A stretch of DNA of 64,000 nt from Nyssa sinensis (lineage: Eukaryota; Streptophyta; Magnoliopsida; Cornales; Nyssaceae), in assembly GCA_008638375.1 (NCBI GenBank), contig CM018033.1, positions 19,365,794-19,429,793 on the forward strand. Reading direction: 5' to 3'. Below, one piece after another: positions 1 through 10,680 of this stretch. The notes beneath the pieces were generated by a model. The model did no database searches. It was not told where the DNA came from and saw only the letters and a program-made list of their open reading frames with translations. Positions within the stretch are counted from its first letter, which is position 1, and every line of letters begins with the position of its first letter. Position numbers and translations under genes: made by a program.

Positions 1-309
1 TGTCTTAAGAGACTATTGAATAATTACTCAGAACTTGAGGAGCCATGGTCCCAAATATTTGGAAAATCAACTTTTTTTTACTATTATTATCTATTATATT
101 TTCTAAAAATTAGGAATTGACACCCTCAATTTTCTTTTTATATTTTAATAAGAGTCACTGTTAAATTCTGATATTTCTACTTTTGCTCCTCCCTGGCCAT
201 AATTTAAAGATTTCAATTTCAATTTCTGGCCATAATTTAAATTTTTTTTTAACAATTGAATAGAACTTTTAAAATACAAACAAATAGTTAAATATAAATA
301 TTTTGGGTA

Positions 310-1290
310 AAATACCCTTTCATGTTTTTTTTTTTAAATTTTGACCTTTTTTTTTCATTTTTTAAATAAATATTGATAAAAACTTTAAATTTATTTTTAT
401 TTTAGTTATTTACCTTGAATTTATTTTTAAATAAAATAATAAAAAAAGTTTAAAAAAATTAGTCAAAATTGAAAAATGCAAAAATAAAAAAATATAGGAG
501 CAGTTTTGTTATTTTGAAGAAAAAAAATGCTTGGAATGAGCTATTTGTATAATGTTAGGTAAAGTAGGAAATGTCAGTGTAATTTCTAAAACATCAGAGA
601 AAGTTAGTGTAATTGTCAAAAATTTTAAAAAATATCAATATAATTTACTCATATTTATTATCAACAATATTAGATTTTTTAATAAATTATTTCAACAGAG
701 TTTTTCAATACTCATACAAGTGGGGGTCCATTGGATGAGATCAGGTGAGTGTAACCCACCCTTTTGTGAGTGTTGATAAACTTTGTTGGAAAGTCTAGTA
801 TTAATCATTTATTATTGTAAACATCACTATTTTGAGTTTAAAAAAATTACAATAACCTTCCTTACTAATAATTACAAAGACCTCAAAATTTTTCAAATTA
901 CACTATTGTAAGCAAATTACACCGACCTTCCGTGAGATTACCGACAATTACAAAGACTTCAAATTTTTTCAAATTACACTATCGTCATTTATTTTACTAA
1001 CAAACTACACATACTACTCATTCAATCCATTTTTCTCAAAAAAAAAAATGTCCCTTTTATTTTATTTTTTTTTTACTTTTTTTTATTTTAAAGTAAATAT
1101 TGACTAAAACATTCTTGATAAAAATAGAAATACAAGTTATTTACTTTAAATTTATTTTTACATTAAATGAGTTCTTTTTTAAAAAAAAGTTATAAAAACT
1201 TAGTTAAAATTAAAAAATGTAAAAAAAAAAAAAAAAACCATGAAATGAGTATTTTTGTTATTTTGAAGAAGAAAAATTAGATATGAGGGA
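310..1290. repeat. AT-rich direct duplication
   Basis: Two direct copies of an approximately 200-bp AT-rich block lie at about 330-525 and 1066-1290. Both run in the same order through AAATATTGA, TTATTTAC, AAATTTATTTTTA and a shared TTTTGTTATTTTGAAGAA end. The interval between them contains its own imperfect repeats (AATTACAAAGAC at about 870 and 940). No coding potential is seen in 1-1890 beyond short random frames. The copies could be the two ends of a decayed element or a simple local duplication; no target duplication was found. Confidence 0.5.
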
Positions 1291-2079
1291 AGGTTTATGT
1301 AGTTTGTCAATAAAAAAATAGAAGAATAATGTAATTTTAGAAGAGAAAATATATATTGTTTGTCAATAAAAATAGAGAAGGATAACGTAATTTTTGAAAA
1401 ATCTCATAAAGTATCACTATAATTTATCCTTTTAAAAAATGAGTTATGAATTACATCACCGCATATAAATTGATTTAAGCGCATGTGACTTCAGGGCTGA
1501 CTTAAGACTATTTGAGGCCTAAAGTACTAATTATATATTTTTTTTTTTTTACTTTTTGTGATAGAAGAAGAATGAGTTTTTAATAAAAATGCAATTTAAG
1601 GAATTTTAATTTTATTAATCTTAACCTTCTTTGGATTATGGTAAATACACAAAATTTAAGACATGTAAATTAAGTCTTCTTTTTATAATTAGACTTCTAT
1701 TGACCTAAACTTTTAATTTGGATTAACATATAAAGAAACAAAATTTGATTTTTTTTTATAATTAAACTTCTATTGATGTTAAATTTTAAATTTGAATTAA
1801 TTTACAAACACATAAAATTTTAAATTTTTTTTAAATAAAATTAAAGTTATTACTTTATTAACTTTATATTAGAGCCGACACGAAATTGACTTTCACCTAA
1901 CATTGTTGTTTGTGTAGAAGAAGAAAGATTCCGAATGTCTTTCTTCTTTCCACATTTTCCCGACAAGCAACCACAGCCTTGTAATATTCTACCAAAAAGT
2001 TCAAGAGGCCAGCTTGTAATGCACACAAACGTGACACACCTCCATAAATTACTTTATCACTACCACAAGAAGAACAATA

Positions 2080-2255
2080 AATAGAGAAAATTAATTGTAA
2101 TTTAAGAAATATTGTTTGACGTGTTAAAAAAAAAAAAAAAAAAAGCTCTCTCTCTCTCTCTAACTTCAAGAATAAATATTGAAAATTAATTATAATTTAA
2201 GAAATATTGTTTGACATATTAAAATTTGTTTTAAAGAAAGCTCTCTCTCTCTAAG
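2080..2255. repeat. Tandem duplication, about 95 bp
   Basis: Two adjacent copies (about 2080-2160 and 2178-2253) share AATTTAAGAAATATTGTTTG and end in a (CT)n run. The rest of 1300-2670 is AT-rich and shows no recognisable exon. In particular, nothing resembling the GWPPVR degron or the PB1-like domain of an Aux/IAA protein is seen on either strand. Confidence 0.6.
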
Positions 2256-2609
2256 CCTCATAAGTCAGCCTAAAAACTCAAAAAACATCTATGGATCTGT
2301 GTATGAACCATGCAAGACATGTTTAACTTAAACATCAAACCACACAGTTCCACGAAATTATCAAGTGATACGTCACAATCCGATGTTGGGTGATGTTTTT
2401 TTTGACAAAATTGTAAATTTTTTCGACATGGTAGATAACTCTTATTCATGAGTTTACGATTGCTTGAGTCACAGACAATTATATAATAAGAGTCTCACTC
2501 ATATATAACACTCTCCATATCTGAACGGAATTGTACGAAGTCCTTGTGAAAAATCAAACCACACTTGCATATAAAGGAAAATTAATTTAAAAACAACCAC
2601 AAAAATGAA

Positions 2610-2610
<1 letters not shown>

Positions 2611-2644
<34 letters not shown>

Positions 2645-2694
2645 AACATACACACACACACGTAAATATTAAGAGAGAGAGAGAGAGAGAGAGA
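2611..2694. repeat. Compound microsatellite (TA)n-(CA)n-(GA)n
   Basis: A (TA)n run at 2611-2644, a short (CA)n at about 2648-2660 and a (GA)n run at 2672-2694 lie immediately downstream (in gene orientation) of the Aux/IAA exon donor site. On the minus strand they are the first bases of intron 1, so the intron begins with a CT-rich then TA-rich simple repeat. Confidence 0.9.
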
Positions 2695-2700
2695 ACCTAC

Positions 2701-2969
2701 TTTGCTGGGGGCTTGGTGGGATCGCTAGAGTGGGGAACAACATTCTTCTCCTTCATCTTCTCTGTTTGATCCATCTTCGAGGAAAGGTTAAGTTTCAAAT
2801 CGACAGTTTCCAAGAAACCTCTCTTTCCACCACTCTTTCCCAGCTCACCATCGTTTCCACTTCCGCCCGGCAACCCAAGTCTCAACTCCGTCTCTTCATA
2901 ATTCATGCGATAATCGACGAGCTCTGCGCCCATTATGGTGCTCATTTCTCCACAATTCCACGACGTCAA
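2701..2969 (-). CDS. Aux/IAA auxin-response repressor, exon 1 only
   Basis: Aux/IAA proteins are short-lived nuclear repressors that bind ARF transcription factors and recruit TOPLESS. The exon encodes about 90 residues with the domain I EAR motif [10 protein letters not shown] at residues 27-36 (LxLxL at 29, 31 and 33). Next come the conserved [13 protein letters not shown] block at about 49-62 and the DPTKPPAK end that normally precedes the first intron. The frame stops at 2697, but a donor AA|GTAGGT at 2701/2700 splits the final Lys codon in phase 2, consistent with the usual first intron before AQVVGWPP. Domain II and domains III/IV were not found in 1-2700, so the gene is truncated, disrupted, or has an unusually long intron. 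Internal Met codons (residues 9 and 13) are alternative starts; the first was chosen only as the longest frame. The exon is GC-richer than its surroundings. The family call is firm; the specific orthologue is not identified. Confidence 0.9.
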
Positions 2970-3101
2970 AGCTCTTTCTGATCTCTACAAGTTTTTTCTT
3001 TCTCTCTCTCTCTGTCTACACTTTCTCTCTCCTCTCTTTCTTTTTTCTTGCTGGTATAATGGTGTGTTTGCGTTGCTTGTGTTGTGGTGGTGGGGTGAGA
3101 C

Positions 3102-3181
3102 GAGACAGAGATATAATGGGAGGCTAAAGTTCATAAAAACATAAGAAGAAGGCGCGTAGTTGCATGAGCGTCATTATATAT
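3102..3181 (-). promoter_or_regulatory. Aux/IAA promoter: TATA box and AuxRE
   Basis: Minus-strand ATATATAA at 3174-3181 lies about 205 bp upstream of the first ATG and would place transcription start near 3145. A canonical auxin response element core TGTCTC (minus strand, 3102-3107) is followed at once by a second GTCTC, giving a paired ARF-site arrangement. A CT/GA-rich stretch (about 2996-3045) would lie in the 5' UTR. Positions are seen directly; promoter function is inferred from the exon and family knowledge. Confidence 0.5.
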
Positions 3182-3377
3182 GGGCGTTTGATGATTTTAA
3201 CGGCGAAGATGTTACCACGTGGAAGATGCGATTGAGTGGATCGTCCGCGGCTTGTCGGGTTGGTGATGCAATGAATGATGTCATTGGCTGTATGATTGTG
3301 AGCAGGCTAGTGGACACACCAGTTGGCTTTGTTTGCCTTTTTTTGTTGCTAGGCTCCACCGCCACGGTACCAAAAGA

Positions 3378-3428
3378 TCTCTCTCTCTCTCTCTATATGT
3401 ATACATATATCTATATATATATATATAT
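3378..3428. repeat. (CT)n-(AT)n microsatellite
   Basis: A run of CT at 3378-3394 passes into an AT-rich dinucleotide tract to 3428. From here to about 3945 the sequence is AT-rich and shows no gene. Confidence 0.85.
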
Positions 3429-4423
3429 TCCTTAATCAAAAAATAATCATGCTTAACTACCATTAATGTTAAAATATGGGCTAATAATACTCCTCTGTTT
3501 GCCTTTTTGTGTAAATTAGATTAAGATTAAAAGAACTTGACTATAAATTCATGAATTAATAGGTTATAATTATAAATTAAGTTGAAGACAATGTATTTAT
3601 TAGAGTATAGACCTAAAAAGATCCCCTTTGCTTTGAAAAATTTAGTAATTCAAACCTTTCACTTTCTTCTTTTACTTTTATGTGTAACTCATGAATTCAT
3701 ATGCCTTTTCTTTTTCTTTCTTTTGCTCTTCAATCTTATGAATGATATGTAATAATTCATTCTCTTTAATTCTCGGACTAATCCTAGATAAAGTGAGACA
3801 TTTGTTTCGAATTCATAAGCTTGTTCAATACATATGACATATAAATTATTATAGGTATTCAAAGTTTTCTCATGATTAGCCATGTAAAATGTAATTAGAA
3901 CTTCTCGTTAAACATACATAATGAGTCAAATCACATATTAGAATTTTTTTTGTTGTTGAAGGAAACGACAGAATATTATTGATAAGCAAAAATGTTTCAA
4001 GAGATACAAAGAACAATGGAAATTCTCCTAGAAGACCACCAAGAATCGAAAAAATTAAAGTAAAAATTCACACCATTCTAGACAAGGCTTGGAAAGTGGA
4101 AAATCTTACCTAGATCCTTCCCAACACCATTATAATCAAAAGCATAGGAAATACTGACAAAGCCCAAAGAGAATATCAAAATAAAAACTATACTCTATCC
4201 CTTAGCGTGAAGATAGAGAAGACATGTCTGACTGCATCGAATTTAGAATAAAAGAAGGAGCCTCTTCAACCATATAGACTCACTACCAAGATATCTCGAA
4301 TGCTGGGCCAACTCATGAGCAATTTCGTTACCAGATTTATGAATAAAATTGCATTGAAAAGATCAACACCTCCTCAAAAGAAGCTTAACATCAAGTCTAA
4401 TCATTCCTACCGGCGATAGATCC

Positions 4424-4621
4424 TCATCCATAAATTAATTTAATGCCATTAATGGTCCCAAGAGAGTCCTCTTCGATAACAATGTCTCGGATACCAATAT
4501 CAGCAGCAAAAGATACTGCCTGGAGAGCGACAATTGATTCTACTGTTGCAACATCCATTACAGCTTTCACCTTTCTAGACATCCCACTAATAAAATTTCC
4601 AGCCCCATCACGGGCCACCAC
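4424..4621 (-). pseudogene. LINE RNase H domain fragment
   Basis: A 65-residue frame contains RDGAGNF-SGMSRKVKAVMDVA-ESIVALQAVSFAADIG, then VIEEDSLGTINGIK. This is the RNase H fold (RVT_3 type) found at the C-terminus of plant LINE polyproteins. The acidic residues of the active site are partly recognisable (E in ES-VAL, D in EEDS). It sits downstream of the RT piece as expected. Its 5' part is duplicated in inverted orientation next to it. Confidence 0.7.
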
Positions 4622-4703
4622 TTCAATCCAAGGCTGAAAATTTTATTGGTGGGATGTCCAGAAAGGTGAAAGCTGCAATGGATGTTGCAACAGTAGAATC
4701 AAT
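4533..4703. repeat. 72-bp inverted repeat within the LINE
   Basis: The arms 4533-4604 and 4632-4703 are reverse complements at roughly 90% by eye, separated by a 27-nt loop. Both arms encode the same RNase H segment (SGMSRKVKA-MDVATVES), so the structure arose by inverted duplication of element sequence and would form a long hairpin in RNA. Confidence 0.85.
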
Positions 4704-5300
4704 GGAAATCAAAAGTAGGTTTTCTTGAGGAGCTAGCTTGGCCATTCAAGGCTTGATTTGGGGATTCCATTTGCAAGCCCAAATGGTATGCGCTGCGAAC
4801 AGTAAAGACCCCATTTCTGCTATAATGCCAAAGCATCCAGTTTGGGCTACACGTAGAACTTAGAGGCATATTCAAAATGTTATCCGCCTCAAAAGTGAGA
4901 AAAATGGATCAAATCAGATTTTCATTCCATGAATAACCACATGGATTGATGAGATCAGAGACACGCGCGTGGGGAGAAAGAAGCCTTATGGAAGAAACAA
5001 CATAGGGAGGATGAGAAAGAGAAAGCCATTTAACCCCCATATTTTAATAGATAGTCCATTTCCCACCCTCCATCGGATAACCTCCAACAACAAACTCTAA
5101 GCCGCCAGAATGCTGCGCCAACTATATAAAGGTCGATAACCTAATCCAGCATTTGGAAAAGAAACATCCGAAAAATACTTGGCTTTAAGAACCCTGGATA
5201 AAAGAGAATTAGGATATTGCAAAATCCGTCATCATTGTTTACTTAACAATGCCAAATTGAACATTAAAATCATAAAAACCCAGCCCACCCTTATCTTTAG

Positions 5301-6055
5301 CTAAACAAAACTTGTCCCAGCTAGCCTAATGCATTTCTTGTTTACTATTTGAAGAACTCCACCAGATTCCGTCAAGAGTAGAATCCAAATCTGAGTATAA
5401 ATAATCAGGGAGCTTAAACAAGACATAGAATATATGGGAATCGCTTGAGCTACAGCTTTCAACAAAACTTCCTTGCTTGATTTTGAAAGGAGACATTCCT
5501 TCCCCCCTTTGATTTTCTTCCCAACCCTCTCCCTGATATTATTAAAAACATCTCTCTTACTTCTCCCAATTGAAAAAGGTAATCCTAGATACTTGTTGTG
5601 AGAGGGAACAACCTTAACATTGAGTATAGTAGAAATATCTGTAACTGCCTGAGAAGAAACATGCGGACTGAAGACCAAAGCAAATTTATCAAAATTAATT
5701 AATTTGTTGACCAGAGGCAGACTTATAACACTGAAGAATCGATTTTATCGTCTTTGCTTTAAACTCAAGGGCTTTAAAAAGCAAGGGACTATCATTTGCA
5801 AAAAACAAATGGGAGACCTTCAGGGCAGTTCTGGCTATTGAAATACCAAAAATTCTAGAGTTGCATTCTGCCCTTCGCAATAAACTAGAGTCCTTCAGCA
5901 CATAGAAGAAATAAATATGGAGATAGTGGGTCACCTTGGCGTAATCCTCTTCCCAACATAAAATATCATCGATGATCCCCATTAAAAAGAATAAAGTACG
6001 ATACAGTGGTCTCACAAATCATAATCAAATTAACCCATCTCTCGGCAAACCCCAA
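5301..6055 (-). pseudogene. LINE reverse-transcriptase fragment
   Basis: Two frames (6015-5695 and 5678-5301) give consecutive pieces of a LINE RT. They include LRRAE, KVSHLFFANDS (the FADD-type catalytic box with Asp-Asp read as Asn-Asp), the KSILQCYKSASGQQIN block, then VVPSHNKYLGLPFSIGRSK and the KGGKECLLSKSSKEVLLKAV block typical of plant LINE RTs. Upstream, 6055-6015 still reads GFAERWVNLIM. The LRQGDPLSP motif appears in a neighbouring frame near 5925-5950, showing a frameshift. The catalytic motif is damaged, so the enzyme is dead. Family assignment is firm; subfamily is not. Confidence 0.8.
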
Positions 6056-8097
6056 TGTGGATGCACCACAGGTTATGGGCACAAGACAAATCCAACTTGA
6101 ATTTTAACATATCCCACTCATCTGTATAGGATGAGTTTTAGATTCTCCATATTTCTCATCTTTGCATCTTAGTTCTAAATACAAGAACTAGATATTGTAT
6201 GACCACACGAGAAAGTTCAATGTAGGAGTAATATATTAGGCTACCATCAAACTAACATAGTATTTCACTGCGAGTATTACAGAACTATCTTTCCTAGCTA
6301 TTTACGCTAATCCAATTGGACTTAACCATTTTCCTAAACATGTCCCGCCATGCCACATCAATTATCATCCTTTAAGTACATGCTAAAATAGTAACATCAA
6401 GTCCCTTATTCATAACGTAATCCTAAGTTATAAGGATATAATTGGAACTAGCCCAAACTGGTTCTCAGAGCTCATATAGTGACACAACAGAGATAAATTT
6501 AGTCACTCTTTACTGGTGGTCGAATCAAAAGTACATATAGTATGTAATGTATGCTATAACGGAACACTCACTCAACTTTTCATGTCAAGCTCACAAAAAA
6601 AAATTGTATGAATCTTAGTTTAGTCGCTATCTTAATGCCTAACCTGAACACTCTAACACAATCACTTTTTAGCCCAGATTTGAAGGTTCACATTTGGCTA
6701 ATAACTTCAGGCTACATGAGGTGTGTGGTCAACTTAGCTACATGTTTGCTTTTAAAAAAAAAACTTTTCTTGACCTTGTCAAGACAACATATATCACAAA
6801 GAGAAATTTTTACACTATCTAAGAATTTCATATCCCATCTTGCTTGCTATATAAGCGCAAAGACGAATGTTCATGTGAGAAAGCCAATCTAAGCTTAATG
6901 ACATCTTTCAATATATACTCACAATATCAAACAATCATCACAACATGAATATGAAATTATATATTGATGAAATAATGTAACATAGTGTCCAATACATCAA
7001 ATACAAAATAAATTCAATTATCTAATACATGATATAAAACATCTCTACTAATGGGCTTAATTAATGGGCCAGTTACTATACTAGCCACAGAAATACACCC
7101 TGTAGGGGCAAGTTTAGGGGGAAGGGGGTCCACCCCTTTCACCACCTCAACCCATGGAAAAAGTTGTCCCTTAAATCCGTTTAAACCTCGTGATAGGCAG
7201 AGATGAGTCTCCATTTATTTTTAAACTTTTATTTTTTTTTTTACTTATTTTAGTAAATTAATTATAATTAACACATTTCAAGATAGACATTACATGTATT
7301 AAAATAAGAAATATACATGTTAATAGAAAATTAGAATGACATTAATTTCTTTTTTAAATGTATAATCTATCAAATGTGTCTAAAATTCTAATATGGAACT
7401 AAAAAAATCATTATAAACATTGATTATGTTGCGTAAAACTTCATTACTAATTTTATTTTATATAATCGGAATAGGGCTTCACCTAAAAACTTGACGAGGT
7501 TGACATAACTTTCTCCAAACCCATCCCACTAGGGGCCTAGTGTGGTGGGTTCTTAATGGATTAGGATAAATTCTCATCCCTAATGCCTCGAGACCACCTT
7601 CCCTTGTGAAACTATATCTCAAATATGTGTAGTGAAAACTAATGCTAATATGTTTGGTTCCCCCATATTTGGGATCATTTGCATATGCCAAAAAATTATT
7701 TAACAGTGTGACCCAATCCACTTTCGAGGCGTCACTGTTATTGGTCTACCAGTTCAGTAGCCAGCCTTAACTTCCAATCTAGTGGCAAGTTCACACAATT
7801 GTGTCCTTATGGGCCCTAAGCCCAAAAATGGCCTCCTAAGGAAAAAGTATCACCTGTACTTATATCCTATAAGATTTTAAAGATTGCTAATGGTGTGGGA
7901 TTAGGTTGTGCCAAAGGTAATACTTACATAACCTAAAGCTACCAAACTATCAAAGCTAATGAACATATCATTTTGCCTATATGACACTACGTCAAGGTGC
8001 TACAAGAATCTCCTTAACCAAACTACCGCCTCAATTGAGACGACCAATTATATATACTTCCACATCACTTAGATTTTGAATAATCCAATGTGCAAAC
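6056..8097. other. No recognisable gene; probable copia 3' remnants
   Basis: This AT-rich stretch separates the LINE from the first recognisable copia coding remnants. GC-richer patches at about 7050-7200 and 7480-7620 contain ATG-led frames with no recognised domain. A 3' LTR for the copia element was looked for and not identified. Confidence 0.4.
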
Positions 8098-8264
8098 ACT
8101 AAGGTGCTCTAAAAACTTGACTGTCCATATGAGCACAATACTAAGCTGCTATCAAATTTAACTATTTATACGAGCAAAATACTAAGCTACTCTAAAAAGT
8201 TGACCTTTTATATGAGAAAATCACTAAGCTGCTCTAAACAGTTGTCCAACCATATGAGCTACAA
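8098..8264. repeat. 42-bp tandem repeat, four copies
   Basis: Units start at 8098, 8140, 8181 and 8223 with ACTAAGSTGCT-type beginnings and ATATGAGCA-type ends, a period of 41-42 bp. The array lies just downstream of the copia coding remnant in element orientation, where a 3' UTR or LTR would be expected. Confidence 0.8.
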
Positions 8265-8757
8265 AAATAATCAAGTAAATAACAAAGTACACATGTGAAT
8301 ATCAATTGTGCTCTAATGGGAATTTATTAAAATTATTCTCTTTCCCTCATTAATCTAATAACAATGATCAAAACTAATCCATGGCCTTTTTGATGTGTCA
8401 AAAGTTAAGACTGTGCTTACAAAATCACTTACAGACTTCTCGAAACAAAATGATAAATACTTTAAATCAATTTTAAAGGAACTCAAATTCGAGCATAGTC
8501 TATTTCAACTATGTCATTTTCTTCGAGATAAGACAACCACTTTTAAGTGGCAATAACTAATTCCATATATGTCAACAACCGTATAAAAGATCAATATACT
8601 TCTTGTGGGCCACTTGATACACGTTGTGGCTTCTTTGATCATCATAAAGCTAATTGCTCGATAAATCTTAGGTTCCACTACCTAGACGATTATTTTAGGT
8701 CATAAATGAACACTTGAACAAATAGACTTTGCACTCTTTATTCATTAGAGTTAAAGC

Positions 8758-9033
8758 TCAAAATTGATCCACATATAAATCATTGTTTAATTCTCTATAA
8801 AGGAGTTCATGTCTAAATCCATTTTGAAAGATTTCAAATCCAAAATATTCGACAATGACTGGAATAAAAAATGTGACAGTCACTAGAATAAGGTGGATGG
8901 AGACAATTCTCACCACTAGGGAGAATCTCTTTTCATAGTCTATACCGCTTTGAGGTATGACATTTTTTAAAGAGATTGGACATTGATACTTGTTAATCGA
9001 TCCCACATTAAGCAAGTGATCAACCATATCCAA
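8758..9033 (-). pseudogene. Copia reverse-transcriptase fragment
   Basis: The frame contains GIDYEKRFSLVVRIVSIHLIL followed, after a short interruption, by FGFEIFQNGFRHELLYRELNNDLYVDQF. This corresponds to the conserved start of copia RT (the IDYEETFSPVVR block, the QMDVKTAFLNG block and the EEIYMxQP block). The catalytic Asp in the QMDV block is lost and an internal insertion disrupts the middle. The YVDD box further downstream was not recovered. Confidence 0.65.
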
Positions 9034-10097
9034 AGTTTAATTCCTTACTAATTTAGCTCAACTTATCACTCATATTTGGACTTACTTCTACATAAGAAGC
9101 AATATTCTATAAACAATACATGGAGCATCAGTAAGACTTTTTCCTTCGCCTTCACAATGGTGATGAGGAAGTATTTTTACAATTGTCTTCTACACAACTA
9201 AGAGTCTTAAAAATCATGCTCCAGTAATACACTCCTACTTGCTGGCAAGTCACTTCCACTATCCATGGCGTCCTTGGTGATTATTGAATGAGATAACAGT
9301 TCCCACCCTCACTGAGATATGTTGTCCTTTCCTTAGATTCTATTAACAAAGTTAATGATTCCTTTTAGATTTACTTACACATTGCGCAACTCAATTTTAG
9401 TCATTCATTAGTTAGGGCATTCATTAAAAATCATGTGGCCATTTGAGCTTTTAAAAAATGATGTTTTGAAAAAAAAATACTTTTTTAAAAACTTTAAAGC
9501 CATCTTTTTGCAAAACAATAGTGAAGGATGTGAACAAATTACATATACCCCTAAACGAAACAAGCCTTCAAAATTAAACTTTTCACCTTATTCAAATTTA
9601 AAAGGAACTGACTAGTGAGACACTCAGTTAAGGATGTAGGCCACAATGAAGAGAACATCCTCCATAAACTTATTTATGCCATCATTGACCTAACCTTATT
9701 CATCAAAGTCAAATTTCCTTTTTTTTCCCATATGATTGTCCAGAACTAATTAGACAAGTACCATCGCTCATATTTAGTGAAGAATTTATAAGTTCCTCAT
9801 CTTTATATACCCAGCCTCTTAAAAAATGCTTAAAGAAACTAATGCATTTGGAAATACTTAAAGAAAATAATATTTTAGTTAGGTGAGCAGTCATATAACC
9901 AAAGCATGGGTAACAATTACAGTAAGAAAGAAAATAGGCTTTTCATGTTCCTCATTTCCAAAAGTATCGTGAGTTTACATATGCTAGGAGGACGGGATTT
10001 AGTGGATAAGAAGTTGGTCTACCTTATAAAAAGGTTTGACATATGCATTTCCTAATAAACAAGGCTTACACATTAGTAGGCTTATTTTTGGATTAAC

Positions 10098-10162
10098 TAC
10101 AACAGGCATTTTCAAGCCAATCTAGCCATCCCATCTTGTCCAATGTGTACTAGTCTAATATG
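10098..10162 (-). pseudogene. Copia GAG-pre-integrase motif
   Basis: Minus-strand translation gives HIGQDGMARLA followed by a degraded CLL, matching the LGHI-Q-RM-RLA block that precedes integrase in copia polyproteins. No open frame extends from it. It supports the order zinc knuckle, pre-integrase, RT. Confidence 0.5.
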
Positions 10163-10628
10163 TCATTCTACAAAAAATAACATCATGGAAAGTAGTATAA
10201 GGAAAAGAAAGTTTGTCTAAAACTAATTAAATAATCCATAAGACAGAGACACTATCATACTTATATAATAAAGCTGCTTGTAACATGAGGTAGATCAAAC
10301 TAATCAATTAACAATAAATTATTAATCACTTAAAAAGCAATTCCAATCGGTCTTAAAGACTAAAAGTCAGAGATGAAGAAATGGATAGCAAATGATTGGA
10401 TTGTAGGAGCACCATACAAATAGTCAAACGTTAAAATCTGATTAATTTATAAAATTTCAAATAGTGCTAAAAAACAATCAGCTCACATTTGTAGCGATTA
10501 ATTCTTATGCTATCACTTGTATATGATATGTAAAACATCATTCGTAAAGTGAAGTCACACTCCATACACGCCATTTATGTCTCTTACTCAATCTCTTGTC
10601 TTTATTAAATGAAACGATCAACTTTGAC

Positions 10629-10680
10629 TCAATACACTTATGAGCAAAATGACCTGTTAACTTGCAATAGCAGCCCATTC
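10629..10680 (-). pseudogene. Copia gag zinc knuckle remnant
   Basis: Minus-strand translation gives GCYCKLTGHFAHKC, a CX2CX4HX4C zinc knuckle in which the first Cys is replaced by Gly. This is the usual nucleocapsid end of copia gag. Confidence 0.55.

Larger units (their letters stand above)
3945..6055 (-). mobile_element. Decayed LINE (non-LTR retrotransposon), 3' part
   Basis: This is the remnant of a plant L1-type LINE on the minus strand. In coding order (high to low coordinates) are a reverse-transcriptase core with the frame-broken LRQGDPLSP block, a zf-RVT-like region recognisable by WHYSRNGVF near 4835, an RNase H domain, and an A-rich 3' end near 3945 (seen as TTTTTTTTGTTGTTG on the plus strand). 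The ORF1 and endonuclease regions are absent, so the copy is 5'-truncated, as is usual for LINEs. Multiple stops and frameshifts make it non-functional. Flanking target duplications were not resolved. Confidence 0.8.

Noticed and set aside
1490..1880. Possible hAT-type element starting CAGGGCTGACTTAAG
   Set aside because: The proposed right end (GAGCCGACACG) does not pair convincingly as an inverted repeat and no 8-bp duplication was found.
1897..2169. 90-codon minus-strand frame downstream of the Aux/IAA exon
   Set aside because: Considered as a later Aux/IAA exon, but it contains no degron or PB1-like motifs and its start is a (GA)n/poly-T translation.
2730..3435. Plus-strand frames overlapping the Aux/IAA exon and promoter
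   Set aside because: They are opposite-strand shadows of the exon or translations of CT and TA microsatellites.
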